A DNA stretch of 64,000 nt from Caulobacter vibrioides (GCF_002310375.3 NZ_CP023315.3:1922001-1986000), one strand, 5' to 3'; shown: positions 28,682 through 38,535, counted from the stretch's first letter. Notes: a model not told the origin generated them from the sequence alone. Numbers and translations: made by a program.

Positions 28682-30322
28682 ATGCTGCGTATTTCGGAAC
28701 TGAAGCTGCCGCTCGGCCATCCGCCGGACGCGATGGAGCCCGCGATCCTGGCGCGCCTGGGCCTGCCGGCCGCTGACCTGGTGAGCTTCGCGGTGGCCCG
28801 GCGCGCCAATGACGCGCGCAAGAAGTCCGCCATCCAGATGGTCTATTCGGTCGATGTCGTGCTGCGCGACGAGGCTGCGGTGCTGGGCCGGTTCGAGGGC
28901 GACCACCATGTGCGGGTTACGCCCGACACCGGCTATCGCTTCGTGGCCAAGGCGCCCGAAGGCTTTGACGGGCCGCGTCCGGTCGTCATCGGCGCAGGTC
29001 CTTGCGGCCTGTTCGCCGGCCTGATCCTGGCGCAGATGGGTCTGAAGCCGATCATCGTCGATCGCGGCAAGGTCGTGCGCGAGCGCACCAAGGACACCTG
29101 GGGCCTGTGGCGCCGCAGCGAGTTGAACCCTGAGTCCAACGTCCAGTTCGGCGAGGGCGGGGCGGGGACCTTCTCGGACGGCAAGCTCTATAGCCAGATC
29201 AAGGACCCCCGCTTCCTGGGCCGCAAGGTGCTGACCGAGTTCGTCAAGGCCGGCGCCCCGGAAGAGATCCTGACCGAGGCCCATCCGCACATCGGCACCT
29301 TCCGTCTGGTGCACATGGTCGAGAACATGCGGGCCCTGATCGAAAGCCTGGGCGGCGAGTATCGCTGGCAGCACCGGGTCGAGGACTTCGACATCGCGGT
29401 GGGCGAGGACGGTATCCGGCGCGTGAAGGGTCTGCATATCGCCGGCCAGCCCTACCTGCCGGCCAGTCACGTGGTCATGGCCCTGGGGCACAGCTCCCGC
29501 GACACCTTCCAGGTCCTGTACGATCGCGGCGTCCATATCGAGGCCAAGCCGTTCTCGATCGGCGTGCGGATCGAACACCCGCAATCGTGGATCGACCGCG
29601 CGCGCTTTGGCGACTGCGCAGGTCACAAGGACCTGGGCGCGGCCGCCTACGCCATCTCGCATCACGCCAAGAACGGGCGGACGGTCTACAGCTTCTGCAT
29701 GTGCCCGGGCGGCACGGTCGTCGCCGCCACGTCGGAGCCCGGCCGCGTCGTGACCAACGGCATGAGCCAGTACTCGCGCAATGAGCGGAACGCCAATTCC
29801 GGCTTCGTCGTCGATATCGATCCCGAGCGCGACTATCCCGGCCACCCGCTGGCCGGCGTCGACTTCCAGCGCAAATGGGAAAGCCTGGCCTTCCAGGCCG
29901 GCGGTGGGACCTACCAGGCGCCGGGCCAACTGGTCGGCGACTTCCTGGCGGGCCGCCCCTCGACCGCGTTCGGGGCGGTGACGCCGTCCTACAAGCCGGG
30001 GGTCCACCTGACGGACCTGGCCCAGTGCCTGCCTGATTTCGCCATCGAGGCCATGCGCGAGGCCCTGCCGATCTTCGGCCGCCAGATCCCCGGCTATGAC
30101 CATCCGGACGTGGTGCTGACCGGTGTCGAGACCCGCACCTCCTCGCCGGTGCGCATCACGCGGGGCAAGGATCTGCAGAGCCTCAACACCGCCGGCCTCT
30201 ATCCGGCGGGCGAGGGCGCTGGCTATGCGGGCGGCATCCTTTCGGCGGCCGTCGACGGCATCAAGGTCGCCGAGGCCGTGGCCAAGCAGTACGTCGCCGA
30301 GGGGCTGATCAGCGCCTGCTGA
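28682..30322 (+). CDS. Uncharacterised FAD-dependent dehydrogenase (COG2509 type)
   Basis: A 546-residue flavoprotein. An N-terminal domain (about 1-95) precedes the FAD Rossmann motif VIGAGPCGLFAGL. ERTKDTWGLWRR, NVQFGEGGAGTFSDGKLY and the C-terminal AGEGAGYAGGILSAAVDGIK are typical of this widespread family. The substrate is unknown. A helical hairpin follows its stop, and the convergent OYE gene lies on the other side. There is no operator of the arabinose type upstream, so membership in that island is unlikely. Confidence 0.88.
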   Translation: MLRISELKLPLGHPPDAMEPAILARLGLPAADLVSFAVARRANDARKKSAIQMVYSVDVVLRDEAAVLGRFEGDHHVRVTPDTGYRFVAKAPEGFDGPRPVVIGAGPCGLFAGLILAQMGLKPIIVDRGKVVRERTKDTWGLWRRSELNPESNVQFGEGGAGTFSDGKLYSQIKDPRFLGRKVLTEFVKAGAPEEILTEAHPHIGTFRLVHMVENMRALIESLGGEYRWQHRVEDFDIAVGEDGIRRVKGLHIAGQPYLPASHVVMALGHSSRDTFQVLYDRGVHIEAKPFSIGVRIEHPQSWIDRARFGDCAGHKDLGAAAYAISHHAKNGRTVYSFCMCPGGTVVAATSEPGRVVTNGMSQYSRNERNANSGFVVDIDPERDYPGHPLAGVDFQRKWESLAFQAGGGTYQAPGQLVGDFLAGRPSTAFGAVTPSYKPGVHLTDLAQCLPDFAIEAMREALPIFGRQIPGYDHPDVVLTGVETRTSSPVRITRGKDLQSLNTAGLYPAGEGAGYAGGILSAAVDGIKVAEAVAKQYVAEGLISAC

Positions 30323-30325
30323 ACA

Positions 30326-30357
30326 CGCGCCGAGCCGGATCGTGTTGGCTCGGCGCG
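30326..30357. terminator. Stem-loop between convergent genes, possible bidirectional terminator
   Basis: An 11-bp perfect stem CGCGCCGAGCC with its complement and a 10-base loop lies between the stop codons of the FAD dehydrogenase and the convergent OYE gene. No T tract follows on either strand, so intrinsic termination would be weak. Confidence 0.5.
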
Positions 30358-30372
30358 TCGCTCCGCCCGGCT

Positions 30373-31449
30373 CTAGGCGGCTTGGGTGGCTTCCGCCAAG
30401 GTCGGATAGTCCGTGTAGCCACGCGGACCGTTGTCGTAGCCGTAGAAGGTCGACGGGTCGGGCGTGTTCAGCGGCGCGCCGGCCTTGAGACGCTCCACCA
30501 GGTCCGGGTTGGCGATGTAAGCCTTGCCGAACGCGATGGCGTCGGCGCGCCCGGCCTCAATGGCTGCGTTTGCGCCGGCCAGATCGAACTTCTCGTTAGC
30601 GATATAGGGGCCGCCGAACGCCGCCTTCAGCGCCGGGCCAAGGCTGTCGGCCGCCTCGTACTCTCGTGCAGAGATGAAGGCGATCTTGCGCTCGCCCAGG
30701 GCCTTGGCGGCATAGCCGAAGGTGGCGGCCAGGTCGCTGTCGCCCATGGTGTGGCTGTCCGCACGTGGGGCCAGATGCACCCCAACCCGGTCGGCGCCCC
30801 AGACCGAGATCGCCGCGTCAGTGGCTTCCAGCAACAGACGGGCGCGGTTCTCGATCGCGCCGCCGTACTGGTCGGTGCGCTGGTTGCTGCCGTCCTGCAG
30901 AAACTGGTCGAGCAGATAGCCGTTGGCGCCATGCAGCTGCACGCCGTCAAAGCCGGCGGCCTGAGCGTTCTCGGCCGCGCGCCGGAAATCTTCGACCACG
31001 CCGCCGATTTCTTCGATCGAGAGCGCGTGCGGGACCGGGTAGGGGCGCTCGGGCCGGAGGAGGCTGACATGGCCCTTGGCGGCGATAGGGCTGGGGCCGA
31101 CCGGCGCGGCGCCATTCAGGTGCGACGGGTCGGAGATGCGGCCGACGTGCCAGATCTGCATGAAGATACGGCCGCCCTTGTCATGCACGGCCTTGGTGAC
31201 CTGCTTCCAGGCCTCGGTCTGCTCGGCTGACCAGATGCCCGGAACACCCGGGTAGCCGACGCCCTGCGGCGAGACCGGCACGCCTTCGCTGATCAGCAGG
31301 CCGGCGGAGGCGCGCTGGGCGTAGTACTCGGCCATCAAGGCGTTGGGGATGTGGGTCGGACCGGCGCGCAGTCGCGTGAGCGGCGCCATCACGACACGAT
31401 TGGGCAGGGTCAGGTCGCCGACGCGCAGCGGATCGAACAGATTGGGCAT
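30373..31449 (-). CDS. Old Yellow Enzyme-family NADH:flavin oxidoreductase (alkene reductase)
   Basis: A 358-residue FMN enzyme of the NemA/OYE class, reducing activated alkenes, quinones or nitro compounds. NRVVMAPLTRLRA, FMQIWHVGRIS, GFDGVQLHGANGYLLDQFL, YGGAIENRARLLLE and FGKAYIANPDL are family motifs; HGAN holds the substrate-binding His/Asn pair. A longer frame begins at 31524, but AGGGACGAG just before the ATG at 31449 fixes the start. It is on the same strand as the sulfur amino acid genes, 131 bases after the lyase. Confidence 0.93.
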   Translation of the reverse strand: MPNLFDPLRVGDLTLPNRVVMAPLTRLRAGPTHIPNALMAEYYAQRASAGLLISEGVPVSPQGVGYPGVPGIWSAEQTEAWKQVTKAVHDKGGRIFMQIWHVGRISDPSHLNGAAPVGPSPIAAKGHVSLLRPERPYPVPHALSIEEIGGVVEDFRRAAENAQAAGFDGVQLHGANGYLLDQFLQDGSNQRTDQYGGAIENRARLLLEATDAAISVWGADRVGVHLAPRADSHTMGDSDLAATFGYAAKALGERKIAFISAREYEAADSLGPALKAAFGGPYIANEKFDLAGANAAIEAGRADAIAFGKAYIANPDLVERLKAGAPLNTPDPSTFYGYDNGPRGYTDYPTLAEATQAA

Positions 31450-31580
31450 GAACTCGTCCCTAGGTCTGCGCCGACCAGCGTCGGCGTCTGCCGATCTATC
31501 TGGTCGCGCTCGCATCATCCGCAACCGCGGCAGGCGCCGATTTCCTCTGAAAGCGGCGCTTTGAATTTTCGAAGCTGACC

Positions 31581-32741
31581 CTAGGCCTGATCGGCTGCGA
31601 GGGCCTCAAAGCCCCGGCGTAGATCGGCCTTGAGGTCCTCGATGTTCTCCAGCCCGATGTGGAAGCGCAGCAGCGGACCTTCCAGCTCGACCGGGATCGA
31701 TCGCGCGCCAAGCTGCGGGTCGCAGTTCAGCGCCAGGCTCTCATAACCGCCCCACGAGAAGCCCAGGCCAAAGAGCTTCAGGCTGTCGAGGAAGGCGTGG
31801 ACGGCCTTCTGCGAACAGGGCTTCAAGACGACTCCAAACAGGCCGCAGGCGCCGGTGAAGTCGCGCTTCCAGATCGCGTGTCCGGCGTCGCCGGGGAGGG
31901 CGGGGTGCAGCACCCGCGCCACCTCGGGCCGCTCCTGGAACCAGTGCGCCATGGCAAGGCCGCTTTCCGCGTGGCGGGGCAGGCGCGTCGCCAGGGTCCG
32001 CAGGCCGCGCAGCATGGTGTAGGCGTCATCGGACGACACAGACCAGCCGATGTCCCACATCGCATCGCCCAAGAGCTTGGCGACGGCGTGGTCTCGGGTG
32101 GCGACCGAACCCATGAAGCAGTCGGAGTGCCCGCCGACATACTTGGTCAGGGCCTGGACGCTCAGGGTGACGCCATGCACCAGCGGCTTGAACAGCAGCC
32201 CCGCCGCCCAGGTGTTGTCGATCAGAGTCAGAACGCCGCGTGCGTTCGCCGCCTGAGCGATGGCCGGGATGTCCTGCATCTCGAAGGTCAACGAGCCGGG
32301 GGCTTCAAGCACGATCAGGCGGGTGCTCGGCGTCACCAGGCCCATCAGCGCCTCGGGCGAGAGCTTCGGGTCATAGTAGCGCGTCGTGACGCCGAACCGG
32401 CCCAGCACGCGATCGCAGAAGCGGCGCGTCGGCTTGTAGGCGCTGTCGACGACCAGCACCTCGTCGCCGGCCTTCAGCACGGCCAGCATGGCGCCGGTGA
32501 TCGCCGCCAGGCCCGAAGGATAGAGGGTGACGTTCGTCGCGCCCTCCAGCTCGCCCAAGGCGTTCTGCAGCGCCACGGGCGTGGAGAGACCCGTGATGCC
32601 GTAGGTCAGCTGGTCGTCGTCATAGAGCGAGGCGGCGTCCGGCAACAGCACGGTCGAGCCTCGCTGGATCGGTGGATTGACCGTGCGCCCCAGGCGAGCG
32701 GGCTCTGAGCCCGTGTGGATCAGGCGAGTTTCTTCATCCAT
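31581..32741 (-). CDS. metC: Cystathionine beta-lyase-type PLP enzyme
   Basis: A 386-residue Cys/Met-metabolism PLP enzyme. TRLIHTGSEPARLGRTVNPP at the N-terminus, VLTLIDNTWAAG and SVQALTKYVGGHSD (Schiff-base Lys) are typical; SWGGYESLAL near the C-terminus is the MetC-type active-site segment. It probably cleaves cystathionine to homocysteine, pyruvate and ammonia, though gamma-lyase activity cannot be excluded. Its start is 24 bases after the sseA stop, and the order cysK-sseA-metC suggests a sulfur amino acid operon. Confidence 0.85.
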   Translation of the reverse strand: MDEETRLIHTGSEPARLGRTVNPPIQRGSTVLLPDAASLYDDDQLTYGITGLSTPVALQNALGELEGATNVTLYPSGLAAITGAMLAVLKAGDEVLVVDSAYKPTRRFCDRVLGRFGVTTRYYDPKLSPEALMGLVTPSTRLIVLEAPGSLTFEMQDIPAIAQAANARGVLTLIDNTWAAGLLFKPLVHGVTLSVQALTKYVGGHSDCFMGSVATRDHAVAKLLGDAMWDIGWSVSSDDAYTMLRGLRTLATRLPRHAESGLAMAHWFQERPEVARVLHPALPGDAGHAIWKRDFTGACGLFGVVLKPCSQKAVHAFLDSLKLFGLGFSWGGYESLALNCDPQLGARSIPVELEGPLLRFHIGLENIEDLKADLRRGFEALAADQA

Positions 32742-32765
32742 GGCGGTTCTCAGCAGCGCAGCAGG

Positions 32766-33623
32766 CTATTGGGCGGGGCCCGTGACGACCGGCGTATCCG
32801 CCAGGCCGCCCCATTCCGTCCACGAGCCGTCATAGACCGCCGAACGGGGCTTGCCCATGCGCGCTAGCGCCAGGGCCACGACCGAGGCGGTGATGCCCGA
32901 GCCGCAGGTCGAGACCACAGGTCTGTTGATGTCCACGCCGGCGGCCTCGAAGACCGGCTTCAGCTTTTCCGGCGACAGCATGGTCCCGTCCGGCGCGATC
33001 AGGGCCGACAGGGGGATGTTGCGGGCTCCAGGCATGTGGCCGCCGCGCAGGCCCGCGCGGGGTTCCGGATCGACGCCCTCGAAGCGACCCGCAGCGCGCG
33101 CATCGACGACCTGCTCGCGACCCGTGGCCACGATGTCGCGCATCTGCTCGAGCGAGCGATAGACGTCGGCCTGATAGCGCGGCGTGAAGTGCCGTTCTTG
33201 CGTAAAGGCCGGACCATCCTCGATCGTGCGACCCTCGGAGATCCACTTGGGAAGCCCGCCGTCCAGCACCACGACGTCCTCGTGACCCATCGCCCGGAAA
33301 TGCCACCAGACGCGGGCCGCCGGCAGGATTCCGGTGCTGTCGTACACCACGATCCGCGAGCCATCGCCCAGGCCCAGCTTGCGAACCCGCGAGGCGAACT
33401 TGGTCGGCGTCGGGATCATGTGGGGAAGGTCGGTGGTCTCGTCGGCGATCTCGTCGATGTCGAAGAACACCGCGCCTGGAATATGCGCCGCCAGGAACTC
33501 CTGGTGCGGGTCGCGCTGGGCGGCGGGCATGTGCCAGGAAGCGTCGACCACGCGCACGTCGGGAGCGTCGAGATGCTGGGCCAACCAGGCGGTGGTGACC
33601 AGCGGATCGGACGGGGTGCTCAT
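32766..33623 (-). CDS. sseA: 3-mercaptopyruvate sulfurtransferase (tandem rhodanese)
   Basis: A 285-residue enzyme with two rhodanese domains. The first is inactive (DASWHMPAAQRDPHQEFLAA, IPGAVFFDID), and the second holds the catalytic Cys in STCGSGITA, the CG[S/T]G[V/I]T loop of mercaptopyruvate transferases rather than the CRKG of thiosulfate types. A longer frame at 33695 is rejected in favour of the ATG at 33623 preceded by AAGG. It transfers sulfane sulfur from 3-mercaptopyruvate and sits between cysK and metC. Confidence 0.93.
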   Translation of the reverse strand: MSTPSDPLVTTAWLAQHLDAPDVRVVDASWHMPAAQRDPHQEFLAAHIPGAVFFDIDEIADETTDLPHMIPTPTKFASRVRKLGLGDGSRIVVYDSTGILPAARVWWHFRAMGHEDVVVLDGGLPKWISEGRTIEDGPAFTQERHFTPRYQADVYRSLEQMRDIVATGREQVVDARAAGRFEGVDPEPRAGLRGGHMPGARNIPLSALIAPDGTMLSPEKLKPVFEAAGVDINRPVVSTCGSGITASVVALALARMGKPRSAVYDGSWTEWGGLADTPVVTGPAQ

Positions 33624-33696
33624 GGGGCGCCTTTCGGGGTCTGACTCGCCACGTTGCGGGGCGGGCAACATCGCCCCCGCGGGCCCCGATCGCAAG

Positions 33697-34695
33697 CTAC
33701 ATCCAGGGCGGCGTCGGCAGACCCTTTTCCTTAAGGAAGACGGGGTTGAAGAGCTTGGACTGGTAGCGCGAGCCGTGGTCGCACAGCACCGTCACGATGG
33801 TGTGGCCGGGCCCCATCGCCTTGGCCAGCTTGATCGCGCCGGCGACATTGATCCCGGCCGATCCGCCCAGGCAGAGGCCTTCGTGTTGCACGAGGTCATA
33901 GAGCACCTCCAGCATCTCCTCGTCGGAGACGCGGAACGGATCGTCGATCGCCAGCCCCTCGAGATTGGCCGTGATCCGACCCTGGCCGATGCCCTCGCTG
34001 ATCGAGGAGCCTTCCGATTTCAGTTCGCCGTCCTTGTACCAGGCGTACAGCGCCGCGCCGTAGGGATCGGCCAGACCGATCCTGACGCTGGGCTTGCGTT
34101 CACGCAGCGCGGCGGCGACGCCGGCCAGCGTGCCGCCCGAGCCGACGGCGCAGATGAAGCCGTCGACCTTACCGCTTGTTTGCTCAAAGATTTCCGGGCC
34201 TGTGCTGCGATAGTGCGCGTCGCGGTTGGCGGTATTGTCGAACTGGTTGGCCCAGATCACGCCGTTCGGTTCTGTCTTGGCGAGTTCGTCGGCCAAGCGC
34301 CCGGAATAGCGGACATAGTTGTCGGGGTTGGAGTACGGGACAGCGTCCACCTCGACCAGTTCGGCGCCCAGCAACCGGATGGCGTCCTTCTTCTCCTGGC
34401 TCTGGGTGCGCGGGATGACGATGGTCGTCTTGTAGCCCAGCGCCGAGGCGACCATGGCCAGGCCGATGCCGGTGTTGCCCGCCGTGCCCTCCACGATCCG
34501 GCCGCCGGGCCTCAGCAGGCCCTTGGCCTCCGCGTCGCGAATGATCGCGAGGGCGGCGCGGTCCTTCACCGACTGTCCCGGGTTCATGAACTCGGCCTTG
34601 CCCAGGATCTCGCAGCCCGTGATCTGGCTCGCGCGAGCCAGGCGGATCAGGGGCGTGTTTCCGATCGCGTCGAGGACGCTGGGCAGGGCGGTCAT
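33697..34695 (-). CDS. cysK: Cysteine synthase (O-acetylserine sulfhydrylase type)
   Basis: A 332-residue PLP enzyme of the cysteine synthase family. IGNTPLIRL and KAEFMNPGQSVKDRAAL (Schiff-base Lys near residue 44) mark the active site; GTAGNTGIGLA binds the substrate carboxylate and GSGGTLAGVA the PLP phosphate. FMNPGQSVKDR, not SSNPxxSVKDR, places it in the long variant common in alphaproteobacteria. AGGA precedes the ATG. It heads the cysK-sseA-metC group. Confidence 0.92.
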   Translation of the reverse strand: MTALPSVLDAIGNTPLIRLARASQITGCEILGKAEFMNPGQSVKDRAALAIIRDAEAKGLLRPGGRIVEGTAGNTGIGLAMVASALGYKTTIVIPRTQSQEKKDAIRLLGAELVEVDAVPYSNPDNYVRYSGRLADELAKTEPNGVIWANQFDNTANRDAHYRSTGPEIFEQTSGKVDGFICAVGSGGTLAGVAAALRERKPSVRIGLADPYGAALYAWYKDGELKSEGSSISEGIGQGRITANLEGLAIDDPFRVSDEEMLEVLYDLVQHEGLCLGGSAGINVAGAIKLAKAMGPGHTIVTVLCDHGSRYQSKLFNPVFLKEKGLPTPPWM

Positions 34696-34823
34696 GGCGA
34701 TCCTCGGAGGCGGCTTGCGGATCGTTCGTAAATCGTGCCGCGAGGTCGATGCGCAACCCCAGTTTTCCTGAAGGCGCGCGACCTGAGCGGTGAAAGGCTT
34801 AGCGCGTTGAGCGGCTTATACCC

Positions 34824-34832
34824 TTATCCACA
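34824..34832 (+). promoter_or_regulatory. Perfect DnaA-box sequence upstream of cysK
   Basis: TTATCCACA, the strict consensus DnaA box, lies in the 176-base gap between the cfa stop and the cysK start. GGCTTAT occurs just before it and again about 38 bases later. A single box is not an origin; a regulatory or titration role is possible but unproven. Confidence 0.4.
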
Positions 34833-34871
34833 AGATGTCTGCGGCGCATACTAAGCCTAACGGCTTATCAA

Positions 34872-36101
34872 CTACGCTCGGCTGAGGCCCAGCTGGATGA
34901 CGTTGGTGCGTTCCGTCCGGAACCCGGCCTCGCAATAGCTGAGATAGAACCGCCACAGACGACGGAAACGCTCATCGAAGCCATCCTTGCGGATCTCGCT
35001 CCAGGCCGCCTCGAACTGGCGGGCCCATTCGGCGAGGGTATCGGCATAATTCTGACCGAAGCGCTTGAGATCGCTCCATTCCAGACCCGCTCGCTCAGTC
35101 TCTTCCTTCAGGCGCGCCTCACTAGGCAGCATGCCGCCCGGAAAGATGTAGCGCTGGATGAAATCGGTCTGGCCGCGATACTCGTCGAAAAGCTCGTCGC
35201 GGATCGTGATGATCTGCAGGCCGGCGCGGCCGCCGGGGACAAGCACGTCGCGCACCTTGCTGAAGTAGGCCGGCCAGTATTCCTCGCCCACGGCCTCGAA
35301 CATCTCGATCGAGGCGACCGCGTCATAGCGGCCCTCGACATCGCGATAGTCCACCAACCGGATGTCGGCCTTTTCGGAAAGTCCCTGCTCGAACAGCCGC
35401 TTGCGGGCGAAATCGTACTGAGCCTGGGAGATGGTGATCCCGGTGACCTTGGCCCCGACCTCCTTGGCGGCGAACTCGGCGAAGCCGCCCCAGCCGCAGC
35501 CGATCTCGAGGACGTGCTTGCCCGGCGCTAGGTCGATCGTACGGGCCAGGGCCGCGTACTTGGCGCGCTGGGCCTCGGGCAGGGACTGACCCGGGCGCTC
35601 GTACAGCGCCGAGGAATAGGTCATCGTCGGGTCCAGCCACTGCGAATAGAAGCTGTTGCCGAGGTCGTAGTGGGCGTGAATGTTCTTCCGCGAGCCCGAA
35701 CGGCTGTTGCGATGGAAGAGGTGGTAGAGCCCGTGAAGGGCCCGCATCAGCGGGTTGCCCGACACCAGCGCGCCCAGCTTGTCGAAGTTCAGCGAGAACG
35801 CCTCCAGGACGGCCGACAGGTCGGGGGTTTCCCACTCGCCCGCCATGAAGCCCTCGGCGAAGCCGATCGCGCCGGACGTAAAAGCCCGCCGCATGAAGTT
35901 GTAATCATTGACCTTAAGCGTTGCATCGGGGCCAGGGTTTGGCCCCGTGACCTTGAAGACCTTGCCGGTCGGAAGGATCCAGGTGATCGAGCCGGCGTCC
36001 CAGGCGCCGTCGATGACGCGCAGGGCCGCACGAAACGCCGTGGGCGCGGTTCGCAGATCAGGGTCGTTCCAGAGCGCGGTTTGCAAGTCGGGATCTCGCA
36101 T
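34872..36101 (-). CDS. cfa: Cyclopropane-fatty-acyl-phospholipid synthase
   Basis: A 409-residue SAM-dependent methyltransferase that converts phospholipid double bonds to cyclopropane rings. After an N-terminal lipid-binding domain (about 1-125), NIHAHYDLGNSFYSQWLD and TYSSALY introduce the catalytic domain with the SAM loop VLEIGCGWGGFAEFAA. GEEYWPAYF and FIQRYIFPGGMLPS are family motifs. The ATG at 36101 is used; a GTG four codons upstream is also possible. No clear RBS is visible for either. Confidence 0.95.
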   Translation of the reverse strand: MRDPDLQTALWNDPDLRTAPTAFRAALRVIDGAWDAGSITWILPTGKVFKVTGPNPGPDATLKVNDYNFMRRAFTSGAIGFAEGFMAGEWETPDLSAVLEAFSLNFDKLGALVSGNPLMRALHGLYHLFHRNSRSGSRKNIHAHYDLGNSFYSQWLDPTMTYSSALYERPGQSLPEAQRAKYAALARTIDLAPGKHVLEIGCGWGGFAEFAAKEVGAKVTGITISQAQYDFARKRLFEQGLSEKADIRLVDYRDVEGRYDAVASIEMFEAVGEEYWPAYFSKVRDVLVPGGRAGLQIITIRDELFDEYRGQTDFIQRYIFPGGMLPSEARLKEETERAGLEWSDLKRFGQNYADTLAEWARQFEAAWSEIRKDGFDERFRRLWRFYLSYCEAGFRTERTNVIQLGLSRA

Positions 36102-36156
36102 GCGGTTACACACTAGTTAAGGCCGTTGGCGACCGGCTCGTAAACCCCGCGCGCGG

Positions 36157-37608
36157 CTAGAGGCTATGATAGGCCTCTAGCGCTCGCGCCCGCGCCAGGG
36201 CGTGGTCGACGATCGGTCGGCTATAGAGACGTTTGGCGCCGGCCGGCAGATGCAGGGGTTTAGTCCACGGCTTGTGGATAACATCGTCCGAGACGTTGCG
36301 AAGTTCCGGAACCCAGCGTCGAACATAGTCGCCCTTGGGGTCGAACTTCCCGCCTTGGGCTATGGGATTGAAGATTCGGAAGTATGGCGAGGCGTCCGCG
36401 CCGCTGCCGGCCGTCCACTGCCAATTGCCCACGTTGTTGGCGAGATCGGCGTCCAGAAGGGTGTCCCAGAACCAGGCCTCTCCCTCGCGCCAATCGATCA
36501 TCAGGTGCTTGATCAGGAACGAGGCCACGATCATGCGCACGCGATTATGCATAAAGCCGGTGGTCCAGAGCTCGCGCATCCCGGCGTCGACGATCGGATA
36601 GCCGGTCTGGCCGGTCTGCCAGGCGCGCAGCGCCGCGTCGTCCTGGACCCAGGGAAAGGCGTCGAACTCGGGCTTGAAGTTGCGGCTCGGCATGTGCGGC
36701 CAATGGAACAGGATCGCGTGGTTGAACTCGCGCCAGCCCAGTTCGGAGAGAAATTTGTCAGCCTCGGCCGCCGGGATATCGCCCTGGTCGGCGGGGCCGC
36801 GGGTCGCCAGCCAGACCTGCCGCGGGCCGATCTCGCCGAAGTGCAGGTGCGGCGAGAGCTTGGACGTCGCCTCAACGCCGGGGATGTCGCGCTGGTCGCC
36901 GTAGCCCTTGACAGGTCCTTTCAGGAACGCGTCGAGCCGCGCATGGGCGCCGGCCTCGCCAGGAGTCCAGAGGTCGAAGCCCGTCGACCAGTCGGGCTTG
37001 CTGGGATGCAGCCCCCAGTCGGCCAGGCTCTCGGTCCGTGGAAGCCTGGAGGGCGCGGTCAACTGGGTGGGGGCGGGAGCGACCTCGACGAGGCCAAGCC
37101 GCTCGCGCGCCGCGCGCCAGTAGGGGGTGAAGACCTTGTAGGGCTGGCCCGAACCGTTCTGGACGGTCCAGGGCTCGTTCAGCAGGCCGGCGTTGAAGCT
37201 CTGGCAATCAACGCCCTTGTCCTTGAGTTCAGCCTTGATCGCCTTGTCGCGTGCGATGCCGGCTTCATCATACAGCCGGTTCCAGACCACCGCGTCCGCC
37301 CCGGTCTCTGCGATGAGATCGGCGAGTACACGCGCCGCCACGCCTTTGCGCAGGACGAGCCGATTGCCAAGTTTCTCAAGGTCTTGGGCGAGGCTCTTCA
37401 GCGACTTGTCCAGCCACCACAGCGACGCGCCGCCCATGGGGCGCACGCCGGGCGTCTCGTCGAGGATATAGAGCAAGATGACCGGACGACCGGTCAGCGC
37501 GGCATGGCGCAGGGCCGGATTGTCGGCTATGCGCAGGTCCTTGCGAAACCACACGATGACGGCGCCAGAGCCCGCCTTGCTGTCGCCAGAGTCGTTCCGC
37601 ACTTGCAC
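36157..37608 (-). CDS. phrB: Deoxyribodipyrimidine photolyase (DNA photolyase)
   Basis: A 483-residue CPD photolyase. VIVWFRKDLRIADNPAL opens the alpha/beta antenna domain. The C-terminal FAD domain carries WREFNHAILFHWP, GYPIVDAGMRELWTTGFMHNR, RMIVASFLIKHL and DADLANNVGNWQWTAGSGADA. It uses light to reverse cyclobutane pyrimidine dimers. The start is GTG at 37608 with GGGACGAG upstream. It is divergent from kdsA across 61 bases. Confidence 0.95.
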   Translation of the reverse strand: MQVRNDSGDSKAGSGAVIVWFRKDLRIADNPALRHAALTGRPVILLYILDETPGVRPMGGASLWWLDKSLKSLAQDLEKLGNRLVLRKGVAARVLADLIAETGADAVVWNRLYDEAGIARDKAIKAELKDKGVDCQSFNAGLLNEPWTVQNGSGQPYKVFTPYWRAARERLGLVEVAPAPTQLTAPSRLPRTESLADWGLHPSKPDWSTGFDLWTPGEAGAHARLDAFLKGPVKGYGDQRDIPGVEATSKLSPHLHFGEIGPRQVWLATRGPADQGDIPAAEADKFLSELGWREFNHAILFHWPHMPSRNFKPEFDAFPWVQDDAALRAWQTGQTGYPIVDAGMRELWTTGFMHNRVRMIVASFLIKHLMIDWREGEAWFWDTLLDADLANNVGNWQWTAGSGADASPYFRIFNPIAQGGKFDPKGDYVRRWVPELRNVSDDVIHKPWTKPLHLPAGAKRLYSRPIVDHALARARALEAYHSL

Positions 37609-37669
37609 CGTCTCGTCCCAAGGGTCACCTCTGGGGCGCCCGAAGCCCTAATACGCTGGAATAGCCGCC

Positions 37670-38533
37670 GTGGATCAGCCGAAAGCCGTCGCCCCCAACG
37701 CCGTCGTCGAGATCAAGACTCCGACCGGCGCTCCCGTTCGCATCGGCAACGGCGAGAAGCTGTCGATCATCGCCGGCCCCTGCCAGATGGAAAGCCGCCA
37801 GCATGCGCTGGAAACGGCGCACGCGTTGAAGGAGATGGCCGCGCGTCTCGGCGTTGGGCTGATCTACAAGACCTCGTACGATAAGGCCAACCGTACCTCG
37901 GCCAACGCCCAGCGGGGCATCGGTCTGAAGGACAGCCTGGCGATCTTCCAGGAGATTCGCGAGGGCACCGGCCTGCCGACCCTGACCGACGTGCACGAGA
38001 CCAGCCACTGTCCGATCGTGGCCGAGGCCGTCGACGTCATCCAGATCCCGGCCTTCCTCTGCCGCCAGACCGATCTCTTGTTGGCCGCCGCCGCGACGGG
38101 CCGCGCGATCAACATCAAGAAGGGGCAGTTCCTGGCGCCGTGGGACATGAAGAACGTGATCGCCAAGGTCACGGGCGCGGGCAACCCGAACGTGATGGCC
38201 TGCGAGCGCGGCGCCTCGTTCGGCTACAACACCCTGGTCAGCGACATGCGCGCCCTGCCGATCATGAAAGAGATCGGTTGCCCGGTGGTGTTCGATGCGA
38301 CCCACAGCGTCCAGCAGCCGGGCGGGCAGGGCACGTCCTCGGGCGGCCAGCGCGAGTTCGTGCCGACCCTGGCGCGCGCCGCCGTCGCCGTCGGCGTGGC
38401 CTGCGTCTTCATCGAGACCCACCCCGATCCCGACAACGCGCCGTCCGACGGCCCGAACATGGTGCCAATGAACCAGTTCGAGGCCCTGGTCGCCAACCTG
38501 CTGCGCTATGACGCCCTGACCAAGGCGGCCTGA
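37670..38533 (+). CDS. kdsA: 3-deoxy-8-phosphooctulonate (KDO-8-P) synthase
   Basis: A 287-residue TIM-barrel enzyme condensing PEP with arabinose-5-phosphate to KDO-8-phosphate for [65 protein letters not shown] and DATHSVQ are typical of KdsA. The Cys in AGPCQ and CERG marks the metal-dependent class. It begins with GTG and is followed two bases after its stop by hldD, another LPS core gene. Confidence 0.96.
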   Translation: MDQPKAVAPNAVVEIKTPTGAPVRIGNGEKLSIIAGPCQMESRQHALETAHALKEMAARLGVGLIYKTSYDKANRTSANAQRGIGLKDSLAIFQEIREGTGLPTLTDVHETSHCPIVAEAVDVIQIPAFLCRQTDLLLAAAATGRAINIKKGQFLAPWDMKNVIAKVTGAGNPNVMACERGASFGYNTLVSDMRALPIMKEIGCPVVFDATHSVQQPGGQGTSSGGQREFVPTLARAAVAVGVACVFIETHPDPDNAPSDGPNMVPMNQFEALVANLLRYDALTKAA

Positions 38534-38535
38534 GC

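Noticed and set aside
36202..37884. A 560-codon open frame opposite the photolyase gene
   Set aside because: Antisense of a well-conserved photolyase; no recognisable motifs, and it runs into the kdsA coding strand out of frame.
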